Of a DNA stretch of 64,000 bases, positions 25,896-34,778 are shown one piece after another. The number at the start of each line of letters is the position of its first letter. Within the stretch, counting starts at the first letter, position 1. The notes beneath the pieces were generated by a model, which saw nothing but the letters and a program-made list of their open reading frames with translations, was not told the origin of the DNA and ran no database searches. This stretch comes from Myxococcales bacterium. Lineage in GTDB: Bacteria; Myxococcota_A; Polyangia; Polyangiales; JADJMO01. The translations under genes were made by a program, and so were the position numbers. The stretch covers positions 632,656 to 696,655 of the forward strand of contig JADJMO010000001.1 in assembly GCA_016709545.1 (NCBI GenBank). Reading direction: 5' to 3'.

Positions 25896-28259
25896 CTAGA
25901 AGGTCCCCTCGAGGCCGAGGCTCGGGATCGTCACCGGGCCGATCTCCTCCACCTGACACTGGGGCTCGAGGGAGGCGTCCACGATGCGGCACTTGGTGAA
26001 GTCGGTGGCCTCCTTCGCCATCAGGCTGTTGAACCACTCGACGACGAACGCCAGCGAGTTCGTGTCGCTGTAGACCCAGCGCTTCTCGAGGCGCACGTCG
26101 AGGCGGGCGAACGCGGGCAGGCGGCGCCGGAGCTTGCCGTTGAGGAGCAGGTTCGGATCGAAGCCCGCGGGGAGCTCCGGGCCGCTCGTCGCCTTCACGG
26201 CGATGTCGCCGTCCAGCTGGTTCGAGAGGCCCGTCAGGCGCAGGGTCACCGGGCGGCCGCTCGTGTACGAGAAGCGACCGCCGAACCGCCACCCGCGCCC
26301 GAGGTCGTAGCCGAGCACCGCCGAGAACGCGTGGGTGCGGTCGAAGTCCGAGGGGAAGGCCTCGCCGCGGATCATGCGCTCGGAGCGCGACAGCGTGTAC
26401 GAGAGCCACCCGCCGAGCTTCTGGGTGAGGTCGCGCTTGAGGAACAGCTCGAGGCCGTAGGCGCGGCCACGCACGCGGTCGTCGAGGCGACAGTCCTTGT
26501 TCTGTTCGTCGAGCGAGATGCAGACCGAGCTGATGTCGTTCATGTTCAGGAAGCCCGTGTAGAACACGGTGGTCCTGAGCGAGACCTTCTCGGGCAGCTC
26601 GAACGCGAGGCCTTCGGCGAACTGGTAGGCCTTCTGCAGTCCGTCGCGCAGCGTGGCGAGATCGAAGCCGGGCACCGGGACCACGAACGTCGGCGCCTGG
26701 TGCGCGACCCCGAGGGTGGTGATCCACGTGGCGCGCTTGTGGAGGCGCACGCGCGCGGCGAGGCGCGGCTCGACGGCGACGATCCACGTGCCGCCCTGGC
26801 CGTAGACGTCGGCGCGCACGCCGCCCACGAGCTCGACGCGGGGGTGAGGCTTCACGATGAGATCGGCGCGGACCCCGCCCCGCGTGTCCCAGCGCGTCGG
26901 GAAGAACTCGGCCTGCTCCTGCGAGTCGCTGCCCTTGCTCGTCGCGACGAGCGAGTACCGCTGCAGCACGAAATCGGCGCCAGCGCGCAGCAGCACCTCG
27001 GGCGAGAGGCGCTGCTCGACCTCCTCGCGGAGGCCGACGCCGAACATGCGCGTCGCGAGGCGGTCGTCCTTGGTGTCGCCGCCACCACCGGTCTGGTCGA
27101 ACATCAGCGTGAGCGCGAGCCGCGAGCGCCCCCCGGCCAGCAGCTGGCGGTCCCACCGCAGGTCGGCGCGGTGGAACTGCACGTCGAAGAGGTCGACGTC
27201 CTTCTTCTTGTCGGTGAGCTTGTCGTACGCGCCGAACACGAACGCCGAGACGACGTCGCGATCGCTCACGCGGTAGCTCCCGCGGAGCTGGTAGTCCCAG
27301 TACTGGAGGCCGACCTCCGACGAGAGCAGCGAGAGCAGGAGGCCCGGATACCCGTACCGCCCCGCGACGAGCACGGTGCCCTTGCCCTCGGCGACCGGGC
27401 TCTCGAGGAGCGCGCTCGCGTCGAACAGGCGGACGTTCCACTCGCCGCGCAGGCGCGTGGCCGGCGGCTTGGTCTCGCCCGCGATGATCGCGCCCGAGAA
27501 GCGGCCGTAGCGCGCCGGGTAGGCAGAGGGGAAGAAGTCGACGCGATCGATGAGGCCCGGCGCGATCACGCTCGGCCCGGCGCCGAGGTGGAACAGCATC
27601 GGCACGGGGACGCCGTCGACGAGGTAGCCCGAGTTGCCCGGGGGCGCGCCGCGCACGTAGAAGAACGGCACCCCGCTGAAGATCGGCGTCACGCCGGGCA
27701 GGGCCTCGACGGCCCGGAACGGGTCGCCGAACGCGCCGGGCAGCTGGCGGATCTCGCCGCCTCCCATCGTGACCGTGCCGACCTCCTTGCGGTCTCCCTC
27801 GCCGGTGAGGTCGACGACGTCTGGCTTCTTCGGCGGGGGCGGCTTGGGCTTCGGCTTCTCGTCGGGCTTCGGGGGTGGCTCGTCGGGCGTCGGCGGAGGC
27901 GGCTCGACCTTGGGTGGCGTGAAGACGATCTTCGCGCGGATGGTTGCGCGGATCGGGAGGCCGTCCCTGGTCGCGGGCTCGAAGCGCCACGCCTTCGCGT
28001 TCTCGATCGCAGCCGCGGCGAACGGCTCGTCGCCGTCGATGACGGTCACGTCGGAGACCGTGCCGTCCTTCTCCACGATCACCTGCACGACGACCGTGGC
28101 CTCGCCCTCGGCGCCGGCGGGGTAGGGCACGAGGGGCGCGTCGATCTGCTTCGGCGGGACGAGCACGCTCGCCGGCTTCGGCGGCGGATCGGCCATGGCG
28201 CGCGACCCCACCGCGGTGGCGCAGGTCGCCACCAGGACAGCGACGACCGCGCGCCTCAC
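25896..28259 (-). CDS. TonB-dependent receptor with N-terminal TonB-like domain
   Basis: A 787-residue outer-membrane protein. GTG 28259 gives a good signal peptide (VRRAVVAVLVATCATAVGSR). Residues about 30-115 match a TonB C-terminal domain (PYPAGAEGEATVVVQVIVEK, ENAKAWRFEPATRDG), followed by a Pro/Lys-rich linker of PPPTPDEPPPKPDEK type, then a plug (VTMGGGEIRQLPGAFGDPFR, FYVRGAPPGNSGYLVDGVPV) and a long beta-barrel ending in Phe (PSLGLEGTF). Fusing a TonB-like module to the receptor is a known myxobacterial variation whose mechanism is unclear. The ligand is unknown; adjacency to malQ hints at a carbohydrate. Confidence 0.9.
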   Translation of the reverse strand: MRRAVVAVLVATCATAVGSRAMADPPPKPASVLVPPKQIDAPLVPYPAGAEGEATVVVQVIVEKDGTVSDVTVIDGDEPFAAAAIENAKAWRFEPATRDGLPIRATIRAKIVFTPPKVEPPPPTPDEPPPKPDEKPKPKPPPPKKPDVVDLTGEGDRKEVGTVTMGGGEIRQLPGAFGDPFRAVEALPGVTPIFSGVPFFYVRGAPPGNSGYLVDGVPVPMLFHLGAGPSVIAPGLIDRVDFFPSAYPARYGRFSGAIIAGETKPPATRLRGEWNVRLFDASALLESPVAEGKGTVLVAGRYGYPGLLLSLLSSEVGLQYWDYQLRGSYRVSDRDVVSAFVFGAYDKLTDKKKDVDLFDVQFHRADLRWDRQLLAGGRSRLALTLMFDQTGGGGDTKDDRLATRMFGVGLREEVEQRLSPEVLLRAGADFVLQRYSLVATSKGSDSQEQAEFFPTRWDTRGGVRADLIVKPHPRVELVGGVRADVYGQGGTWIVAVEPRLAARVRLHKRATWITTLGVAHQAPTFVVPVPGFDLATLRDGLQKAYQFAEGLAFELPEKVSLRTTVFYTGFLNMNDISSVCISLDEQNKDCRLDDRVRGRAYGLELFLKRDLTQKLGGWLSYTLSRSERMIRGEAFPSDFDRTHAFSAVLGYDLGRGWRFGGRFSYTSGRPVTLRLTGLSNQLDGDIAVKATSGPELPAGFDPNLLLNGKLRRRLPAFARLDVRLEKRWVYSDTNSLAFVVEWFNSLMAKEATDFTKCRIVDASLEPQCQVEEIGPVTIPSLGLEGTF

Positions 28260-28308
28260 GCCCGCAGAGTGCCACGAACTCGCGGCACGGGTGCAGGCAA
28301 AGCCCGCG

Positions 28309-29481
28309 TCAGGAGACCGTGACCTTGAAGGCGAGGGTGCCCATGTAGACCTTCTTGCCCACAACGGTGGCCCGGATCACGACGTCGATGGTGCCGGCCG
28401 CGAGGCCCGTGCAGACGCCCTTGTATCCGCTCGTCAGGTAGGCATCGAGGCCGAGGGTGGCGAGATCGACCTTGCCGTCCTTGGGGAGCACCTTGAAATC
28501 ACCACCGGTGGCGTCGGCCAGGTTCTTGAGGTTGTAGAGCGGCGCCTTGCCCGTGTCCTTGCCGACGACGTGCGCCACGGCGCGGCCCGAGAGCTCGCTC
28601 ACGAGGTCTTCACCCGAGGGAGGAAACCAGCTCGGACCGAGCTTGCTCGCGCCCGGCGAGCCCTTCTGGTGCGCCGGGTTGTCGCCCACCACGACGAAGA
28701 CGTGCGCGGCACCCGGGCGATAGGCGACCTGGCGATCGGCGTACTGCAGCGCGCCGAGGGTGTTCTCGGCCGCGTCGCCGCCGCCGGCCCCGAGGGCCCC
28801 ACTCACCTTGAGCTCGCCGAGGAACTTCTCGAACATGCCCAGATCCGAGAGCCCGACATAGGGGCGCGCGACGTTGTCGAACGAGGGCGGGTCGAAGTCT
28901 CCCTTGCCGACGAAGAACTTGCCGGGCTTGCCGCGCGTCGCGAAGGCGTCGCCGTAGGTGTACATCGAGAAGCGCGCGTCGACGCCGCCCGCCGAGACCT
29001 TCTGCGCGAACGCCTTGATCGAGTCGGAGATGCCGTGCACGGTGCCGGACATCGAGCCGGTCGTGTCGTTGACGAACACGAGGTCGACGGGCGCGGGCTT
29101 GCTCGACGAGACGCCGCCGATGCTGCACGAGAGCGCGAGCGAGCCGCTCAGCTGCGCGGTGATGGAGACGTTCGCGAACAGGGGGTTCACCGGGATGCCC
29201 TGCAGATCGGGGTGCTTGATGGCGGCCATCGAGATGGACAGCGCGCCCGAGACGTCGACGCCGAGGCCGGCCGACAGCCGCAGGTCCCCCTCGGGCTTGG
29301 CCGAGGTGATCTTGGCGACCTTGCCCGACGAGGGGGAGGGCACGCCCGGCAGCGGCATGCCGGGGATGGCGGTGGGGATGGGCGGCAACCCCGGCGGCAA
29401 CACCACCTGCGCGGTGGCGGGCGTGGACAGCACCGCGAAACCAGCCACCGTGAGAACTGCCCCGAGAGAACGACCGCGCAT
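28309..29481 (-). CDS. Secreted von Willebrand factor A domain protein
   Basis: A 390-residue exported protein. ATG 29481 gives a signal peptide (LGAVLTVAGFAVLSTPATAQ). A Pro-rich stretch follows, then a beta-rich N-terminal domain and a vWA domain beginning at VDLVFVNDTTGSMSG with the MIDAS motif DxTxS, SMYTYGDAF and VFVVVGDNPAH. vWA domains bind metal and ligands in adhesion or complex assembly. The gene lies 50 bases upstream of the TonB receptor start on the same strand and may be co-transcribed with it. Confidence 0.87.
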   Translation of the reverse strand: MRGRSLGAVLTVAGFAVLSTPATAQVVLPPGLPPIPTAIPGMPLPGVPSPSSGKVAKITSAKPEGDLRLSAGLGVDVSGALSISMAAIKHPDLQGIPVNPLFANVSITAQLSGSLALSCSIGGVSSSKPAPVDLVFVNDTTGSMSGTVHGISDSIKAFAQKVSAGGVDARFSMYTYGDAFATRGKPGKFFVGKGDFDPPSFDNVARPYVGLSDLGMFEKFLGELKVSGALGAGGGDAAENTLGALQYADRQVAYRPGAAHVFVVVGDNPAHQKGSPGASKLGPSWFPPSGEDLVSELSGRAVAHVVGKDTGKAPLYNLKNLADATGGDFKVLPKDGKVDLATLGLDAYLTSGYKGVCTGLAAGTIDVVIRATVVGKKVYMGTLAFKVTVS

Positions 29482-29597
29482 GCCAGACCTCCGATCCAGG
29501 GACGGGGGTCGGCCCCGACCATTCAAACGTACCGTAGTTGGTAACGAATCGGCGCTCGTTCCGACGGGGGTTGCCAGCGAAAAGCAGAGCGCGCTAG

Positions 29598-30266
29598 GTG
29601 GTGACGGTGGTCGATCGGTATGCGCCGCCAGAGCACGCCTCGACGCCTCCCGCGCCCGCGGGGACCGCTTCGTGGAACGTCACGCGGCCACTTCCCTCGC
29701 TGTGCCTCAAGTGCGGCAGCGAGGAGGCCGTGACCCTCCGCCACGTCCGGCTGGGCATCGGGGCCAAGAGCACCTCGCTCGGCGCGCTCGGCGGCGTGTT
29801 CGGCGCGATGATCGCGCAGCAGCTCCGCGGCAACGGCATGTTGCTGGTGCCGATCGTGCTCGTCGCGGTCGTGGCGATCGGCGGGATCGCGTTCTTCGTC
29901 CACCGACGCACCGTGCACGTGGAGCTCGACCTGCCGCTGTGCGAGCGGCACGACGCGGAGTGGGACGAGGGCGCAGCGCTCGGCCGCCGTCTCGGGTCCG
30001 GCCTCGTGCTCGCGGCCCTCGTCGTCGGCGCGGGCTGGCTGTTCGACGTGGCGTTCCTCCTCGGCGTGGGGATCGTCGGCTTCGTGGGAGTGTTCGTGGC
30101 GGCGCTCGTGCTGCGGCCGGCGCGTCGCTACGTGGCGGCCGCCGGGCTCGTCGGCGAGATCGTGCACCTCACCGGGGTCGGACCCGAGGCCGCCGAGGCG
30201 CTCGCGAAGGCGGCGCGCAAGAAGCCCAAGAAGTCCCGCGCGACGTCCGAGCCAGACGCGCTATAG
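29598..30266 (+). CDS. Membrane protein of unknown function
   Basis: A 222-residue protein with about four hydrophobic segments in two hairpins (near residues 62-75 with 81-100, and 138-160 with 164-182). The N-terminal soluble part carries a CLKCGSE zinc-ribbon-like motif, and a second Cys-His (LCERHDAEW) lies between the hairpins, so the soluble parts could bind zinc together. A Lys-rich tail (KAARKKPKKSR) faces the cytosol. Starts with GTG; GTG three bases later is equally possible. Its stop is 7 bases before the geranylgeranyl reductase gene, so the two are an operon. Function unknown. Confidence 0.7.
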   Translation: MVTVVDRYAPPEHASTPPAPAGTASWNVTRPLPSLCLKCGSEEAVTLRHVRLGIGAKSTSLGALGGVFGAMIAQQLRGNGMLLVPIVLVAVVAIGGIAFFVHRRTVHVELDLPLCERHDAEWDEGAALGRRLGSGLVLAALVVGAGWLFDVAFLLGVGIVGFVGVFVAALVLRPARRYVAAAGLVGEIVHLTGVGPEAAEALAKAARKKPKKSRATSEPDAL

Positions 30267-30273
30267 GACGCCC

Positions 30274-31470
30274 GTGCGTCTCGATCACGACCTCGTCGTC
30301 GTCGGCGGCGGCCCGGCCGGCCTCTCCACGGCGCTGTTCGCGGCGCACGCCGACCCGCAGATCGTCGCGCGCATGCTGGTGCTCGAGAAGGAGCCGTACC
30401 CGCGCGAGAAGCCGTGCGCGGGGGGCCTCGCGGGGCGCGCCGATCGCGCGCTCGCCGGCATCGGCGTCGAGGTCGACGTCCCGAGCGAGTGGGCCACCGG
30501 CATGAGCGTGGCCTTGCCGGAGGGCTCGTTCCTCCGGCGCGAGCCGCGCGGGCGCCGCATCGGTCGCGTGGTGCGCCGCGTGGAGTTCGACCACCGCCTC
30601 GCCGAGCGCACCCGCGCCCGGGGCATCGCCGTGCGCGACGGCGTCAAGGTGCTCCGCGTCGCGCGCGACCCCGACGGCGTCACGGTGGAGACGTCGGCCG
30701 GCACGCTGCGCACCCGCGCGCTGGTCGGCGCCGACGGCGTGGGGAGCCTGGTGCGCAAGGAGCTCGCGCCCGGCGTCGCCACCTGGCGCGCGCAGGTGCT
30801 CGAGGTCGACACCGAGCCGGTGGCCCAGGACCTGCCGCGCGACCTCTGGCACTTCCACGTCGTCGACCCCGACTTCGTCGGCTACCTCTGGGACTTTCCG
30901 ACGATCGTCGACGGTCGACCGATGGTCTGCCGCGGTGTCTACCACCTGCGCATGCCGGGGGAGGGCGCGAGCACCGAGGACATCGGCGCGCGCCTCGCAG
31001 CGAGGCTCGCCGAGCTCGGCCTCGACCTCTCGGCGTGCAAGAAGAAGCGGTACGCCGAGCGTGGCTTCTCGCCCTCCGAGCCGGTCGCCGGCGCGCGCGT
31101 GCTGCTGGTCGGCGAGGCCGCGGGCGTCGACCCGATCACCGGCGAGGGCATCGCGCAGGCCATCCGCCACGGCGCGCTCGCCGGGCCCTACCTGGTCGAC
31201 CGGCTGCGCACGGGCGATCTGTCGTTCGGCGATTTTCCTGGGCGATTCGCGCGCGCGGGCGTGGGCGTCGATCACCGCGTGCGCCACGAGCTGGCCCACC
31301 GCTTCTTCGGTCCGAGCCGCGTCGACTACGAGCGCGCGCTGATCGCGGTGCCCGATTTCATCACCCTCGGCGTGCAGTACTTCGGCGGCCTCCCGCTCGA
31401 CAAGCCCCTCGCCGCGCGGGTCGGCCTGCAGATGGCCGCCCGCGCGTTCGTGCCGCGTCGGCCCCGCTAG
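30274..31470 (+). CDS. FAD-dependent oxidoreductase of the geranylgeranyl reductase family
   Basis: A 398-residue flavoprotein. The FAD dinucleotide motif is at the N-terminus (DLVVVGGGPAGLSTA), PYPREKPCAGG is the family substrate-region motif with its Cys, and GADGVGSLVRKEL and LVGEAAGVDPITGEGI complete the FAD-binding set. Family members saturate isoprenoid chains (archaeal lipids, chlorophyll tail, menaquinone side chains) or act as halogenase-like oxidoreductases. Its substrate here cannot be read from sequence; quinone or polyprenyl lipid tail reduction is plausible. It begins with GTG 7 bases after the membrane protein gene and overlaps the stop of the convergent oxidoreductase by four bases. 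Confidence 0.9.
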   Translation: MRLDHDLVVVGGGPAGLSTALFAAHADPQIVARMLVLEKEPYPREKPCAGGLAGRADRALAGIGVEVDVPSEWATGMSVALPEGSFLRREPRGRRIGRVVRRVEFDHRLAERTRARGIAVRDGVKVLRVARDPDGVTVETSAGTLRTRALVGADGVGSLVRKELAPGVATWRAQVLEVDTEPVAQDLPRDLWHFHVVDPDFVGYLWDFPTIVDGRPMVCRGVYHLRMPGEGASTEDIGARLAARLAELGLDLSACKKKRYAERGFSPSEPVAGARVLLVGEAAGVDPITGEGIAQAIRHGALAGPYLVDRLRTGDLSFGDFPGRFARAGVGVDHRVRHELAHRFFGPSRVDYERALIAVPDFITLGVQYFGGLPLDKPLAARVGLQMAARAFVPRRPR

Positions 31471-32570
31471 CTCGAGAGCTCGGTCGCGCGCACGCTCATG
31501 GACAGGGACGCGCGCCCGTTGTCCTCGGTGATGGTGCGCACGTGCGACGGGTCGGCCACGAAGGCGAGCTGGTCGGTCAGCAGCGCGCGCACGAGGTCGC
31601 CGTAGACGGTCATCTTGGTCGTCGGCGGCGAGGTGAGGGTGATGCGCTGGTAGGCCTCGTAGCCCTTGTGCCTCGCGTGCAGCGCCCGCTCGTTCGGCGG
31701 GTAGAGCGCCTCGACGTCGATCCGCGCCCCCTCGAAGATCGCGGCGAGCGCGCGCGTGCCCGCCTCGTCGAGCGCCGTCCGCACGATGGCCTGGGTGGGG
31801 ATCCACTCGTGCAGCGTCACGTCTCCGCGCTCGAACAGGAGGCGCAGCTCCTGGCGGTCCATCCGGTTGGCCTGGGTGAACCCGTGGTAGAAATTCACTG
31901 GCGCCGCGCCGAACCGCGCGGTGCAGAACACCTGCTCCTCGATCCCCGAGCCCGGTCGGAGCACGCGACCCGCCGACTCGACCCGGCCCTCGCCGAGCCA
32001 GCCCGCGAACATGTCGAAGAAGTGCACGCCGTGCTCGATGAAGATGCCGCCGCTCTTGTCGCGATCCCAGAACCAGTGGTCGGGGCCGAGGCCCTCGTCG
32101 CACGCGTAGTTCTCGAAGGTGCCGTGCAGCACCTCGCCGAGCACCTTGGAGTCGACGAGCGCCTTGATCCGCGCGTAGAGCGGGTTGTACCGCTGCATCA
32201 GGTTCGCCACGCAGACGAGCCCGCGCTCGCGCGCCAGGGTGAGCAGCTCGTCGGCCTCGGCCATCGTCACGGCGAGCGGCTTCTCGACGATCACGTGCTT
32301 GCCCGCGAGGAGCGCGGCGCGCGCCTGCACGTGGTGGAGGAACGGCGGCGTGGCGATGTAGACGAGCCCCACGTCGGGCATGGCCAGCATCGCCTCCTGT
32401 GTGCGCACGTCCTCGAGGCCGAACCGCCGCGCGCACGCGAGCGAGGCCTCCTTGTGCGTCTCTGCGATGCAGCGGAGCCTGGCGCCCGGCACCTGCGCGT
32501 ACTGCTGCGCGGCGAACATCGCGAACCCACCGAAGCCCAGGATCCCGACGCCGACAGGGTTCGTTGACAT
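31467..32570 (-). CDS. Gfo/Idh/MocA-family NAD(P)-dependent oxidoreductase
   Basis: A 367-residue oxidoreductase with a Rossmann N-terminus (GVGILGFGGFAMFAAQQYA), the EKPLAVT motif carrying the conserved Lys, and the C-terminal beta-sheet domain with HWFWDRDKSGGIFIEHGVHFFD, in which the last His-rich stretch holds the catalytic-region residues. The family oxidises or reduces sugars, inositols or related hydroxyl compounds. The specific substrate is unknown. ATG 32570 puts the nucleotide fold in the usual place. It is divergent from the radical SAM gene (134 bases between). Confidence 0.9.
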   Translation of the reverse strand: MSTNPVGVGILGFGGFAMFAAQQYAQVPGARLRCIAETHKEASLACARRFGLEDVRTQEAMLAMPDVGLVYIATPPFLHHVQARAALLAGKHVIVEKPLAVTMAEADELLTLARERGLVCVANLMQRYNPLYARIKALVDSKVLGEVLHGTFENYACDEGLGPDHWFWDRDKSGGIFIEHGVHFFDMFAGWLGEGRVESAGRVLRPGSGIEEQVFCTARFGAAPVNFYHGFTQANRMDRQELRLLFERGDVTLHEWIPTQAIVRTALDEAGTRALAAIFEGARIDVEALYPPNERALHARHKGYEAYQRITLTSPPTTKMTVYGDLVRALLTDQLAFVADPSHVRTITEDNGRASLSMSVRATELSS

Positions 32571-32704
32571 GGGACACGCTACCGCCCCCGGCCCTGCTCC
32601 ACGGTCACGGTCGCGACACACGTTGGCACCCCACCGCGGCCGTAACCCATCGATTCGACGTACTCGGTGGTGGCACGCAGGCTGCTACCGCGTACGATGC
32701 CTCG

Positions 32705-34051
32705 ATGCAGGACATCGGTCCCCGCCCCAAGAGCCTTCCCATCGCCCCGCTCGCGCCGAAGGCCAAGCGCAACCTCCCGCTCGCCGATCAGGCGCGCGAC
32801 AAGGACCACCGCTGGCGCCCCATCTACGCGGTGTGGGAGGTCACGCTGCAGTGCGACCTGTCGTGCCGCCACTGCGGCTCGCGCGCCGGTCGCGAGCGCC
32901 CCGACGAGCTCACGACCGAGGAGGCGCTCGATCTCGTCGATCAGATGGCCGACCTCGGCACCCTCGAGGTGACCCTGATCGGCGGTGAGGCCTACCTGCG
33001 CGAGGACTGGACCAAGATCGCCAAGCGCGTCCGCGAGCGCGGCATGCAGTGCACGATGACCACCGGCGGTCGCGGGCTCCACAAGGAGCGCGTGGCGCAG
33101 CTCAAGGACGCGGGCATCCAGAGCGTGAGCGTCTCGATCGACGGCTTCGAGTCGATGCACGACCAGCTGCGCGGCGTGAAGGGCAGCTTCAAGGCGGCGA
33201 TGTCGGCGCTCGAGAACCTCCGCGAGGCCGGCGTCCACATCTCGTGCAACACCCAGATCTGCCGCCCGAACATGCAGGAGGTCGAGCGCCTGTTCCCGCT
33301 GCTCTGCTACCAGGGCATCCACAGCTGGCAGGTGCACCTCACCGTCGCCATGGGGCGCGCCGCCGACGAGCCGCACCTCCTGCTCGAGCCGTACATGGTG
33401 CTCGAGACGATGCCGATGCTGGCCCGCCTCAAGAAGAACGTGGCCGACCCCCGCAAGGTGCGCGTGTGGCCCGGCAACAACATCGGCTACTTCGGCCCCT
33501 ACGAGGAGATCCTCCGCGGGACCATGCCGCGCGGCCACATGGCGAGCTGCGGCGCGGGCCGCTCCACGCTCGGCATCGAGGCCAACGGCGACATCAAGGG
33601 CTGCCCCTCGCTCACGTCCGACGAGTGGGCCGGCGGGAACATCCGCGACAACAAGCTGGTCGACATCTGGGAGCGCTCGGCGCCGCTGCGCTACACGCGC
33701 GACCGCACGGTGGCCGACCTCAGCGGCTACTGCCACGACTGCTACTACGCCGACACCTGTCGCGCGGGCTGCATGTGGACCACGCAGGTGCTGTTCGGCA
33801 AGCCCGGCAACAATCCGTTCTGCCACCACCGCGCGCTCGAGTTCCTGAAGGACGGCAAGCGCGAGCGCATCGTGCGCACCCACGCAGCGCCGGGCCTGCC
33901 GTTCGACCACGGCCTCTTCGAGATCGTCGTCGAGGACTGGCCCGCCGACGAGCTCGCGCGCGTGCAGAAGATCGTCGAGACCGGCGAGGGCTTCCTCCGC
34001 GACGACGAGTCCACCGCGCCCATCCCGTTCACCGAGCCCACCCCTGCCTAG
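32705..34051 (+). CDS. Radical SAM/SPASM peptide-modifying enzyme
   Basis: A 448-residue radical SAM enzyme. The SAM-cluster motif C-x3-C-x2-C is C50, C54, C57 (CDLSCRHC). A full seven-Cys SPASM domain follows: C282, C300, C343, C346, C352, C356 and C373, including the exact C-x2-C-x5-C-x3-C run, so two auxiliary FeS clusters are expected. SPASM enzymes typically modify ribosomal peptides (thioether or C-C cross-links, epimerisation, tyramine excision). Residues 1-45 form a basic extension. The next gene, 12 bases downstream on the same strand, is a small protein with two xYG motifs and is the likely substrate. No transporter or maturation protease lies nearby. Confidence 0.92.
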   Translation: MQDIGPRPKSLPIAPLAPKAKRNLPLADQARDKDHRWRPIYAVWEVTLQCDLSCRHCGSRAGRERPDELTTEEALDLVDQMADLGTLEVTLIGGEAYLREDWTKIAKRVRERGMQCTMTTGGRGLHKERVAQLKDAGIQSVSVSIDGFESMHDQLRGVKGSFKAAMSALENLREAGVHISCNTQICRPNMQEVERLFPLLCYQGIHSWQVHLTVAMGRAADEPHLLLEPYMVLETMPMLARLKKNVADPRKVRVWPGNNIGYFGPYEEILRGTMPRGHMASCGAGRSTLGIEANGDIKGCPSLTSDEWAGGNIRDNKLVDIWERSAPLRYTRDRTVADLSGYCHDCYYADTCRAGCMWTTQVLFGKPGNNPFCHHRALEFLKDGKRERIVRTHAAPGLPFDHGLFEIVVEDWPADELARVQKIVETGEGFLRDDESTAPIPFTEPTPA

Positions 34052-34063
34052 AAAGTGAGATCG

Positions 34064-34482
34064 ATGTCGTTCCTTCCTTGCCTCGAGTGCCGCCGTCACG
34101 TCCGCGCGGGCGACCGCCTCTGCCCGTTCTGCGGGGCCGACGCCCCCGCGCCCCGCGCCTCTGCCTCGCCGACCACGCGCCTCACCCGCGGCGCCCTCTT
34201 CGCCTTCGCGACGAGCGTGGCCGCGTGCGGTGGCACCGAGACCCCCGAGACCACGACCGACACCGGCGCGGTCTCCGACGGCACCACGGACAGCGTGACC
34301 GACACCGGGGCGGCCAAGGACGACGGCATCGACACCAGCGACACCGGCGGCCCGGTCGCGGCCTACGGCGGCCCGCCCGACACGGGGGTCAAGCCGGACA
34401 CCGCGACGGACACCGCGCCCGATAGCACGGCGACGGACTCGGGCGGAGGCACGCCGCTCTACGGCTCGCCTCCCCGTTCTGA
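34064..34482 (+). CDS. Zinc-ribbon lipoprotein with xYG.PP motifs, putative radical SAM substrate (3' frameshift suspected)
   Basis: ATG 34064 lies 12 bases after the radical SAM gene. The protein starts with a zinc ribbon (C6-x2-C9, C20-x2-C23), then a hydrophobic stretch ending in a lipobox-like SVAAC (Cys 55), then a long Asp/Thr/Gly linker. Two short motifs follow: AYGGPP (Y101) and LYGSPP (Y133). As written the frame runs past 34482 into basic shadow sequence (to 34549, antisense to the next gene). Adding one C to the CCCC at about 34472-34475 gives PLYGSPPPF then TGA at 34480-34482, a 139-residue product that ends neatly before the convergent gene. Radical SAM splicease enzymes act on XYG motifs, so a substrate role is a reasonable hypothesis. 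Confidence 0.65.
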
Positions 34483-34490
34483 GCGCACAC

Positions 34491-34778
34491 TCACTTCCCG
34501 CCGCAGGTCTCGAGATCCTTGGCGGTGTCGGCGTCGCGCATGCACTTGAGGTTCTTGACCCAGACGGCGCGGCCGAACTCGGGGGCCTTCTCGGCGCGCG
34601 CCACGCACTCGGACTTCTCCTTGTCGGACATGTCCTTGCCGATCTCCTTCTTCATGATCTTGGCGACGTTGCCGCACACCGCGTCGCCCGACGGAGGGCT
34701 GAGCCACCCGATGTAGAGCACGGCCACGGCCAGGCCCAGGATTCCGAAGATGGCACCGATGATCTTGATCGCCTTCAT
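34491..34778 (-). CDS. Small membrane-anchored Cys protein of unknown function
   Basis: A 95-residue protein preceded by a strong ribosome site (GGAGGAG) before ATG 34778. One N-terminal membrane segment (IGAIFGILGLAVAVLYIGWLS) leads to a periplasmic domain with four Cys (VCGNVAKIMKKEIGKDMSDKEKSEC, ... LKCMRD ... LETC) that could form two disulfides. No family recognised. It converges on the putative radical SAM substrate gene, with stops nine bases apart after correction. A damaged partial copy of this gene exists at 47449-47524 in the same window. Confidence 0.75.
   Translation of the reverse strand: MKAIKIIGAIFGILGLAVAVLYIGWLSPPSGDAVCGNVAKIMKKEIGKDMSDKEKSECVARAEKAPEFGRAVWVKNLKCMRDADTAKDLETCGGK

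Noticed and set aside
24157..28275. Very long antisense open frame (over 1300 codons) on the minus strand through malQ and the TonB receptor.
   Set aside because: It is a GC-rich shadow frame; the true genes in other frames have recognisable domains and motifs, while this frame is Arg/Gly/Ala-rich with none.
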